5,033 nucleotides of DNA from Candidatus Aerophobota bacterium. Its GTDB lineage: Bacteria > Aerophobota > Aerophobia > Aerophobales > AE-B3A. Positions within the stretch are counted from its first letter, which is position 1. Each line of letters starts with the position of its first letter. The DNA lies in contig JAUWRE010000098.1 in assembly GCA_030610725.1 (NCBI GenBank), positions 1-5,033 of the forward strand, read 5' to 3'. Both the position numbers and the translations under genes were made by a program. The notes beneath the pieces were generated by a model that saw only the letters and a list, made by a program, of their open reading frames with translations, was not told the DNA's origin and ran no database searches. Shown here piece after piece: positions 1 through 5,033 of this stretch.

Positions 1-20
1 TCAAAAGAGCTGAACTTACC

Positions 21-68
21 CCCCTCTCCCTTCCCTCTCCCCCGTGGGGAGAGGATTGAGGTGAGGGG
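21..68. repeat. GC-rich two-tier inverted repeat (hairpin)
   Basis: The inner stem is perfect: CCTCTCCCC at 34-42 pairs with GGGGAGAGG at 46-54 around the 3-base loop CGT. After a small asymmetric internal loop, an outer stem pairs 21-29 with 60-68, with one T-T mismatch. The look (CTCTCCCC, GGGGAGAGG, GGTGAGGGG) is that of the REP-like intergenic palindromes scattered in many bacterial genomes. No T-run follows on either strand, so a standard intrinsic terminator is unlikely. Whether it is multicopy in this genome cannot be judged from one window. Confidence 0.75.
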
Positions 69-130
69 AAAAAGGAAATTCCTATACTATTGAATTATAG
101 CAGTTTTTTGCCCTTTCGTCCAGCAAAGTC

Positions 131-163
131 GTGAATAGTGAATGGTGAATAGTGAATGGTGAA
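131..163 (-). repeat. Heptamer tandem repeat, block 1 (inverted)
   Basis: On the + strand GTGAATA and GTGAATG alternate, two copies each, followed by a partial GTGAA, giving a 7-base period and an exact 14-base super-period. Read on the - strand the units are ACCATTC and ACTATTC. These match the ACGATTC units of block 2, so block 1 is the same repeat in the opposite direction. Because 7 is not a multiple of 3, any reading frame across it is scrambled, which agrees with a non-coding role. Confidence 0.85.
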
Positions 164-194
164 CAAAGAAATAAATGATTGTAGGGTTTGGTTG

Positions 195-222
195 ACGATT
201 CACGAAATACGATTCACCAGAT
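195..222 (+). repeat. Heptamer repeat, block 2
   Basis: There are four consecutive 7-base units, all beginning with AC: ACGATTC occurs twice, separated by ACGAAAT, and the last unit is ACCAGAT. The 9-mer ACGATTCAC therefore recurs exactly 14 bases apart, at 195 and 209. An isolated GTGAATG, the inverted form, lies at 232-238. About 22 bases of this block can pair imperfectly with block 1 (around 143-164 against 197-218, roughly three quarters matched), so the two blocks could form a long stem-loop. Confidence 0.75.
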
Positions 223-267
223 CTGTCGTGCGTGAATGTTACTGTGTTGTGTGCTTGAGGGTCTTTT

Positions 268-300
268 ACGATATACCCAATACGCAATACGATATACGAG
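268..300 (+). repeat. Heptamer repeat, block 3
   Basis: Units of 7 bases again all begin with AC: ACGATAT opens and closes the set, with ACCCAAT and ACGCAAT between, then a partial ACGAG. The 9-mer ACGATATAC recurs 21 bases apart (268 and 289), exactly three periods. The units are more diverged than in block 1 but share the AC-G-N-N-N-T form with block 2. The block ends 57 bases before the frr start codon. Confidence 0.75.
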
Positions 301-346
301 AATGGCGACGGAAGAAATTGTTCTGAGGTATTTCTGTTGACTATCC

Positions 347-351
347 AGGAG
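347..351 (+). promoter_or_regulatory. Ribosome binding site of frr
   Basis: AGGAG sits 6 bases before the ATG at 358. It decides the start: a TTG at 337 is in frame but would put this Shine-Dalgarno sequence inside the gene, and it has no such sequence of its own. Starting at 358 also gives a normal family length. Confidence 0.85.
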
Positions 352-357
352 AAAAAA

Positions 358-918
358 ATGACCGTAAAGGAAATCCATAAAGAAACTAAGGAGAAAATGA
401 AGGATTCGGTGCAAGCTCTAGCAGGTAGGTATTCAAAAATGCGAGGAGGGAGAGCTCGGGCGGATCTAGTGAGTGAAGTAAAGGTAGAATGCTATGGTTC
501 TAGAATGAGTTTAGAACAACTAGCCAGTATATCCATTCCTGAACCGCGCCTTTTAATTATAGAACCCTGGGATAAAAGTATTCTCAAGAATGTAGAAAAG
601 GCTATCCTTACTTCTGATTTAGGTATAAATCCTAGTAATGATGGTAATGTAATCAGGTTGGCTGTTCCTCCCTTGACAGAAGAAAGGAGAAAAGGATTAG
701 CCAAGCTTACCAGGGAATGGGCTGAAGAGGTGAGAGTGAGCATTAGAAATTTACGCCGTGAGGCCAGGGCAAAAATAGAGGACTTAGAGAAAAGAAAAGA
801 AATTTCCGAAGATGAGAAAAAAAGAGCAGAAAAAGATATTCAGAACCTTACTGATGACTTTGTTAACCAAATAGATGAGATGCAGGAAACGAAAGCAAAG
901 CAGGTTTTCCAAATTTAA
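358..918 (+). CDS. frr: Ribosome recycling factor
   Basis: Cytoplasmic factor that, with EF-G, splits the post-termination ribosome so that subunits can start a new round of translation. From the ATG at 358 the protein has 186 residues, against 185 in E. coli. Visible family marks are the arginine-rich helix segment near residues 28-36 (RGGRARADL, where most RRFs read RTGRASP), QLASISIPEPR at 55-64, KAILTSDLGINPS at 81-93, PPLTEERRK at 104-112 and SIRNLRREA at 128-136. R130 and R133 match E. coli R129 and R132 of the ribosome-contacting helix. A charged helical segment with KEIS-EDEKKRAEKDIQNLTD follows at 147-166. The gap between the two halves of domain I (about residues 31-105) is the domain II hinge insertion expected in the family. 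The gene is the only + strand gene here, and its stop codon interlocks with that of the isomerase. Identification is firm. Confidence 0.97.
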   Translation: MTVKEIHKETKEKMKDSVQALAGRYSKMRGGRARADLVSEVKVECYGSRMSLEQLASISIPEPRLLIIEPWDKSILKNVEKAILTSDLGINPSNDGNVIRLAVPPLTEERRKGLAKLTREWAEEVRVSIRNLRREARAKIEDLEKRKEISEDEKKRAEKDIQNLTDDFVNQIDEMQETKAKQVFQI

Positions 919-1979
919 AAGTTTGCCAGCTCTCTTTTTAGCAAATCTATCATCTTTACAGGAGTAGGGTCAATCCCTTGTAGAATAGCCAAATAAAAGC
1001 TTAGCCAGTCTATTTTGTATATAGCCGAGAAAATTCTAGTCAAATGGCCTTTTCCTTCTGTCCAGATTTCTTCCCATCCTACTTTTCTTTCTGTTATTAT
1101 GGATTGAGTAATCTCTATTCTCTTTTTGATTCTTTCTCCTTCCTCTACATCGCGGATGAATAAGGGATGGAATTGCTGAAAGTCCACCTTTCCCTCTTTT
1201 CCCCAGGCAACAATTTCATTATGGCTTAACTCGGGGAAAGCATCCCAGAAGGCGAAGATTTTACTATTCTCATTAAATTGGGTCTTCAGTCGATGAGCCA
1301 CCACGTCTGTTTTGCCTTCTACTCCATAAATGAGAGGTATTTTCCCCGCCAATTTTTGTGAAAGGGCTTTAGCGGGATTTTCGCTTAAAGTGACCTCTGG
1401 TCTATATCTATCCCGGATATCATTTAGGACTTCCAGTAATTCATCATAATTTTGCTTGTGTATATTGGTCCATTTCAATCTCTCTAGAATTTTAAGGAGA
1501 GGAATAAATAGATAACCTATAGTAGTGCGAGGAGGCATTCCGGGAGGGACTAAAAGACAAGGAACCCCATCTTTTTCACTTAGCTCCTTCAACTTTCCCC
1601 CGCTACAGATAGAAATAAGGCGAGATTTTCTTTTCATAACCTCCTCATAAGTAGTGAGAGTTTCTTCTGTATTCCCGGAGTAGCTAATTATAAAAGTCAG
1701 AGCCTTTTCGTTCACTGCTGCTGGTAAGGCGTAATTGCGATTCACCAAAATAGGTATTCCTAAACTCTGTTTAAGAAGAATCTTTAGTATGTCCCCTCCT
1801 ATGGCTGATCCTCCCAGGCCACAAACTACAATCTTATCACTTTTTTGGAAAAGCTCTTCTGGTATGGTAAATTTTTCTGCTAATTGAATGGCTTTTTCAC
1901 ATTGAGAGGGGAACTCGAGCAGGAGTTTTCTCATATTACTCTGGTCTGTTTTTTCTATTTCTTTTGGATTATCGAGCAA
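915..1979 (-). CDS. Bifunctional phosphoglucose/phosphomannose isomerase
   Basis: SIS-fold sugar isomerase interconverting glucose-6-P or mannose-6-P with fructose-6-P in the cytoplasm. It has 354 residues, somewhat longer than the roughly 300-residue archaeal type enzyme. The phosphate-binding SIS motifs are present: GLGGSAIGGD (54-63) and SYSGNTEET (99-107). From memory of the Pyrobaculum enzyme, the catalytic residues align as R151 (PPRTTIGY), E237 (in FNEN), H253 (in LSHNE, the same 16-residue spacing from the glutamate) and K348 (IDLLK). The threonine that the archaeal enzyme has seven residues before the lysine is V341 here. The C-terminal half corresponds to the bacterial PGI C-terminal domain. 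The start is a TTG: AAGGAG at 1987-1992 lies 7 bases upstream, whereas the next ATG (residue 16) has no ribosome binding site. It is the last gene of the folC-ptsI-isomerase unit, 12 bases after ptsI. The family call is strong; the substrate preference (Glc-6-P or Man-6-P) cannot be read from sequence. Confidence 0.92.
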   Translation of the reverse strand: MLDNPKEIEKTDQSNMRKLLLEFPSQCEKAIQLAEKFTIPEELFQKSDKIVVCGLGGSAIGGDILKILLKQSLGIPILVNRNYALPAAVNEKALTFIISYSGNTEETLTTYEEVMKRKSRLISICSGGKLKELSEKDGVPCLLVPPGMPPRTTIGYLFIPLLKILERLKWTNIHKQNYDELLEVLNDIRDRYRPEVTLSENPAKALSQKLAGKIPLIYGVEGKTDVVAHRLKTQFNENSKIFAFWDAFPELSHNEIVAWGKEGKVDFQQFHPLFIRDVEEGERIKKRIEITQSIITERKVGWEEIWTEGKGHLTRIFSAIYKIDWLSFYLAILQGIDPTPVKMIDLLKRELANF

Positions 1980-1986
1980 TTTCTGT

Positions 1987-1992
1987 CTCCTT
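1987..1992 (-). promoter_or_regulatory. Ribosome binding site of the isomerase
   Basis: AAGGAG on the - strand lies 7 bases before the TTG start at 1979, and its first base is the last base of the ptsI stop codon (1994-1992). This supports the TTG start and suggests translational coupling with ptsI. Confidence 0.8.
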
Positions 1993-3734
1993 TATTCTTC
2001 CTCTAGAATTTTTTTTATTTTTTTAGATAGCCTTCTTTGGGCAAAGTGTCTGGTTTGAGAAGATGTGCTTAACTTGAGGAGTTTTGAAACTATCTCTTCT
2101 GTTTCATCCCATCTTATTCCTCTGATTATCTTTTTTATCTCCAAAAGAGAACTGGGAGATACACTGAACTCATCTACCCCTAATCCCAGCAGAATCAGGA
2201 CAAAAAGAGGGTCGCTAGACATTTCTCCACATGCCCCTACCCAGATATTTTGCCGATGGGCAAATCTTACGATATTGTCAATCAATCTGAGGATGGTAGG
2301 GTGAGTGGGTTGGTAGAGATAGGCTACTTTTTCATTTACTCGGTCTACAGCTAACGTGTATTGAATAAGGTCATTGGTTCCCACACTGAAAAAATCTACC
2401 TCCTTGGCTATGAGGTCAGCCGTTATAGCCGCTGAGGGAATTTCTATCATAGCTCCTACGTCTATATCTTCAGCAAAGGGTATCTTCTTTTCTTTTAGTT
2501 CTTTTTTAACCTCAAGCAGGATTTTATTAGCTTTCCGAACTTCCTCTACCCCGGAGATCATAGGATACATAACTTTTACTTTTCCAAAATGACTTGCTCT
2601 CAGTATAGCTCTCAATTGGACTTTAAAAATGTCTACTTTTTCTAAACATAATCTTATTGCCCGCCAACCCATAAAAGGATTTATCTCCTGGGGCACGGGA
2701 AAATGAGAGATAAATTTATCTCCCCCCAGGTCCAATGTGCGGATAATTACGGTGTAAGGATTTGCCTTTTGAGCTACTATTTTGTAAGCTTCCAGTTGTT
2801 CTTCTTCAGTGGGTAGAGTCGTCCTGTTCATATAGAGATATTCGGTTCTGTACAATCCTACTCCTTCTGCTCCATTTTCAAGAGCTACATCTATCTCTTC
2901 TGGCCCGGCGATATTAACGGCTAATTCAACTTCCCGGCCATCCAGAGTTTGAGCTGGCAAATCTTTTGCAGTCTCCAATCTCTTTTTATAAGAGAAAAAC
3001 TTCTTCTGTTCTTCCTGATATCTTTCTATTTGTTTGGCAGTGGGATTAATTATTACTCTGCCTGTATTTCCATCTAGAATTACGGTGGAACCAGGCTTAG
3101 CTCTTTTAGTTATATCTCTTAGACCCACCACGGCAGGGATTTCCAGAGAACGGGCTATAATGGCAGTGTGAGATGTTCTTCCTCCTATATCTGTGGCGAA
3201 ACCTAATATCTTCTCTTTTTGCATAGATATAGTATCAGAAGGAGCCAGGTCATGGGCTACTATTATTATATTCTCCTCAAGACGGGAAAGGGTGAAGGTA
3301 GGTCTATTTACTAAATTGGCCAGGATGCGTTCTCCTATATCCTCAACATCTCGGAATCTTTCCTTAATAAGTCCTGTTTGGGCTGAGGCAAATTTTGTAG
3401 GAAAATCTCTGAGAGTATTCCTGAGAGAAGCTTCTGCATTTAACTTTCGTCTCCTTATCCTATTCAAGGTGCCTTTTATAAGAAGAGGGTCTTCCAGGAT
3501 AGAAAGATGAGCCCGGAAAATATAAGATTCCTTGATACCAATTTTTTCCCTTGCTTTCTTTTCAATTTCTTGTAGTTGTTCTTTTGCCTCTCTTACTGCT
3601 TCTTTGAATCTTTCTATTTCTTTTTCAACTTCTTCTTTCTTAATTTTATATTCAAGAATACAGAAATTCTCCTTTTCCAGAATATACACTTTTCCTATGG
3701 TAATTCCTGGAGATGCAGCTATTCCCTTAGGCAT
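1992..3734 (-). CDS. ptsI: PTS enzyme I (phosphoenolpyruvate-protein phosphotransferase)
   Basis: Cytoplasmic enzyme that autophosphorylates on histidine with phosphoenolpyruvate and passes the phosphate to HPr, the first step of the sugar PTS. It has 580 residues (E. coli 575), and numbering coincides with E. coli through the active site. The N-terminal HPr-binding helical domain covers about 1-145. The swivelling phospho-histidine domain has GGRTSHT with H189. The C-terminal TIM barrel (about 255-540) has R296 (LYRTE), R332 (IRTLD), R358 (NPFMGWR), E431 (MIEIP), N454/D455 (VGTND), R465 and the acid/base C502 (GACGEMSSDP). All catalytic and PEP/Mg-binding residues I can place are kept. There is no GAF domain, so this is the sugar-type enzyme rather than PtsP. 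The last 25 residues are basic and poorly conserved. ATG start with AAGGAG 7 bases upstream; the start overlaps the end of folC by 8 bases. No ptsH or EII gene is next to it in this window. Confidence 0.98.
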   Translation of the reverse strand: MPKGIAASPGITIGKVYILEKENFCILEYKIKKEEVEKEIERFKEAVREAKEQLQEIEKKAREKIGIKESYIFRAHLSILEDPLLIKGTLNRIRRRKLNAEASLRNTLRDFPTKFASAQTGLIKERFRDVEDIGERILANLVNRPTFTLSRLEENIIIVAHDLAPSDTISMQKEKILGFATDIGGRTSHTAIIARSLEIPAVVGLRDITKRAKPGSTVILDGNTGRVIINPTAKQIERYQEEQKKFFSYKKRLETAKDLPAQTLDGREVELAVNIAGPEEIDVALENGAEGVGLYRTEYLYMNRTTLPTEEEQLEAYKIVAQKANPYTVIIRTLDLGGDKFISHFPVPQEINPFMGWRAIRLCLEKVDIFKVQLRAILRASHFGKVKVMYPMISGVEEVRKANKILLEVKKELKEKKIPFAEDIDVGAMIEIPSAAITADLIAKEVDFFSVGTNDLIQYTLAVDRVNEKVAYLYQPTHPTILRLIDNIVRFAHRQNIWVGACGEMSSDPLFVLILLGLGVDEFSVSPSSLLEIKKIIRGIRWDETEEIVSKLLKLSTSSQTRHFAQRRLSKKIKKILEEE

Positions 3735-5033
3735 AGACTTTCTCCTTTTTGCGATGATACTTCAATATCTCTCCGGCTAAATAGACTGAGCCAGTGGTGC
3801 AGATTAAATCGTCATAACAAGCCAAATCTTGAGCACAGAGAATAGCATTTTTAACTTTTTCTTCAATCAATATCTTTTTTCTTTCATAAAACCTTACTAT
3901 TGTCTTTTTTATCTCTTCAGGTGGTAATGCTCTGGGACTGTCCACTCGGGTAAGGATGATTTTATCTGCTAAGGGACAAAGAATCCTGGCTATACTCTCT
4001 ATATCTTTGTTTTTTAGAATACCCAGAATAAGAATAATTTTTTTTCTGGGGAATTTCTCTTTAAGATAATTTGCTAATGCCTGAGCTGAGGCTCCGTTAT
4101 GAGCGCAATCAACGATAAAGAATGGTTCAGTAGAAAGGGTCTCTATCCTCCCTGGCCATTTTACCTCTTTCAACCCTTTCCTGACAGCTTCTGGGGAAGT
4201 GAAAATCCCCCTATCTTTGATAAGGTCTATAGCTCCTACTGCAGTAGCTGCATTTATCAGTTGATGTGTGCCAGCCAGAGGGAGAAGCAAATGCGGATAT
4301 GTTCGTTTTGTGGTCTTGAGGTCGAAAGTTTGGGTTTGAGAGGTGGAACCTCTTCTTTTAAATTGGATATCTTCACCCACCTTGTACAACTCTGTTTTTT
4401 TCTCTCTTGCTGCCTGTTCCAGCACTTTCATAGCAGCCCTATCTTGAGGAGAGGTGAGCACAGTCACCCCTTCTTTGATGATGCCGCTTTTCTCTCTGGC
4501 TATAGAGGCTAAATCTTTTCCTAATTCTCTGGTATGGTCAAAGCTTATCTGGGTAATAACAGCGAGCAATGGATAAACCACATTTGTAGCATCCAGTCTT
4601 CCTCCCATCCCTGTCTCCAGGACAGCTATGTCTATTCTCTGGCGGGAGAAATAGAGGAAGGCCAGTGCTGTATAGATTTCAAAGAAAGTAAAGGATGTCT
4701 GCTCTGAAGAATTTTCTAATTGGAATCTCATCTGAGAGAGAAAATAGACGAACTCCTCTTGACTAATGAGCTTTCTCCCTATTCTTATTCTTTCCCGGGG
4801 GTCAATCAGATGAGGAGAAGTGTATAAGCCAACCTTCAACCCATTTGCCGTCAAAATAGAGGTTATTATGGCTGCTGTAGAGCCTTTGCCTTTAGTCCCG
4901 GCGATATGGATAGCTTTTAATTGTTGATGAGGATTCCCTATTAGGCCAAGAAGGCGCTCCATCCTTTTAAGGTTGAGAAACCTTCCATCATAGGAGAAAT
5001 TTTCCTCCCTTTCGTAGTTGACAAAGGAATCTA
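3727..5033 (-). CDS. folC: Folylpolyglutamate synthase / dihydrofolate synthase (5' end cut by window)
   Basis: Mur-ligase-family enzyme that adds glutamate to folates in the cytoplasm using ATP; bacterial members often also make dihydrofolate from dihydropteroate. The reading frame is open to the right edge, so 434 residues are visible and the start lies outside. The ATG at 4962 is internal: the 23 residues before it (DSFVNYERE...RFLNLKRM) are the usual FolC N-terminus and lead straight into LLGLIGNP. Numbering from the visible end: P-loop GTKGKGS at 45-51, TSPHL at 71-75, ETGMGGRLDATN at 139-150, FDHT at 164-167, EKSGI at 180-184 (its lysine is the one carbamylated in this family), GTHQ..NA at 254-261, WPGRIE at 292-297, DCAHN at 308-312 and TGSVYLAGE at 413-421. 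Family length is about 430, so only a few residues are missing. It is the first visible gene of the operon and overlaps ptsI by 8 bases. Mono- or bifunctionality cannot be settled by eye. Confidence 0.96.
   Translation of the reverse strand, partial: DSFVNYEREENFSYDGRFLNLKRMERLLGLIGNPHQQLKAIHIAGTKGKGSTAAIITSILTANGLKVGLYTSPHLIDPRERIRIGRKLISQEEFVYFLSQMRFQLENSSEQTSFTFFEIYTALAFLYFSRQRIDIAVLETGMGGRLDATNVVYPLLAVITQISFDHTRELGKDLASIAREKSGIIKEGVTVLTSPQDRAAMKVLEQAAREKKTELYKVGEDIQFKRRGSTSQTQTFDLKTTKRTYPHLLLPLAGTHQLINAATAVGAIDLIKDRGIFTSPEAVRKGLKEVKWPGRIETLSTEPFFIVDCAHNGASAQALANYLKEKFPRKKIILILGILKNKDIESIARILCPLADKIILTRVDSPRALPPEEIKKTIVRFYERKKILIEEKVKNAILCAQDLACYDDLICTTGSVYLAGEILKYHRKKEKVYA
3742..3747 (-). 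promoter_or_regulatory. Ribosome binding site of ptsI
   Basis: AAGGAG on the - strand lies 7 bases before the ptsI ATG and is embedded in the last codons of folC. Together with the 8-base gene overlap this points to translational coupling in one transcript. Confidence 0.85.

Larger units (their letters stand above)
1..357. other. Non-coding leader upstream of frr, rich in repeats
   Basis: This stretch holds no gene I can support. The reading frames that cross it encode low-complexity peptides produced by the repeats, with no family resemblance. It contains a GC-rich hairpin near its left end and three blocks of 7-base repeats, listed separately. A TGA at 11-13 could end a gene entering from the left, but only three codons are visible, so nothing can be said about its identity. 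In many bacteria pyrH lies just upstream of frr; here the gap before frr is at least about 340 bases. I found no convincing -35/-10 pair, so the frr promoter is unlocated. Confidence 0.7.

Noticed and set aside
192..275. Possible promoters: TTGACG at 192-197, TTGTGT at 247-252, and TATACT at 83-88
   Set aside because: None has a reasonable partner hexamer 16-18 bases away; the AT-rich candidates fall inside the repeat blocks.
302..340. A 12-codon reading frame starting ATG at 302 just before frr, as a possible leader peptide
   Set aside because: It has no Shine-Dalgarno sequence and no attenuation-like codon run; its closeness to frr alone is not enough.
337..357. TTG at 337 as the frr start, adding seven residues
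   Set aside because: The AGGAG at 347-351 is ideally spaced for the ATG at 358, and the 186-residue product matches the family length; nothing precedes the TTG as a ribosome binding site.
87..414. Two - strand reading frames of 66 codons (87-287 and 214-414)
   Set aside because: They run through the heptamer repeats or the start of frr, have no recognisable family features and no ribosome binding site; they are chance frames.
922..945. TTTGC...GCAAA stem after frr as a terminator
   Set aside because: Only 5 weak base pairs around a long loop, inside the isomerase coding region, and the T-run is in the loop rather than after the stem.
4960..4962. ATG at 4962 as the folC start
   Set aside because: The frame stays open to the window edge, and the upstream residues (SFVNYER, RFLNLKRM) are normal FolC N-terminal sequence, so the gene is cut by the window rather than starting here.
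4969..4984. Perfect 6-bp inverted repeat AAGGTT-GAGA-AACCTT
   Set aside because: It lies within conserved folC coding sequence (FLNLKR) and has no T-run; short stems like this are expected by chance.

Overview
The window carries four protein-coding genes and a repeat-rich leader. It looks like chromosomal DNA of a moderately AT-rich bacterium. Ribosome recycling factor and the bacterial PTS make it bacterial. The sugar-phosphate isomerase is of the family first known from archaea (bifunctional phosphoglucose/phosphomannose isomerase). That isomerase, the style of the FolC P-loop (GTKGKGS) and its N-terminal region suggest an uncultivated anaerobic lineage, perhaps near Omnitrophota or Planctomycetes. 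This placement is a guess from memory of the families, not a search result.

Layout. Bases 1-357 hold no credible gene. They contain a GC-rich two-tier hairpin (21-68) and three blocks of 7-base repeats (131-163, 195-222, 268-300). The first block is in inverted orientation relative to the other two. On the + strand follows frr (358-918), with a clear ribosome binding site. Everything to the right is on the - strand. Read in the direction of transcription it is folC (entering from beyond the right edge, ending at 3727), ptsI (3734-1992) and a bifunctional phosphoglucose/phosphomannose isomerase (1979-915). These three genes are packed like an operon: folC and ptsI overlap by 8 bases, and 12 bases separate ptsI from the isomerase. 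The ptsI and isomerase ribosome binding sites lie in or against the end of the gene before. The operon meets frr head-on, and the two stop codons interlock in one TTAA (915-918).

Function. PtsI starts the phosphoenolpyruvate-dependent phosphorelay. The isomerase interconverts glucose-6-P or mannose-6-P with fructose-6-P, the entry step to glycolysis for sugar phosphates. FolC supplies polyglutamylated folate for one-carbon metabolism, and frr recycles ribosomes after termination. No HPr (ptsH) or sugar-specific EII gene is in the window. All four proteins look intact and keep the catalytic residues I could place. I see no mobile element, CRISPR array, tRNA or rRNA, and no credible new multi-gene system. 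The least explained part is the heptamer-repeat leader upstream of frr.
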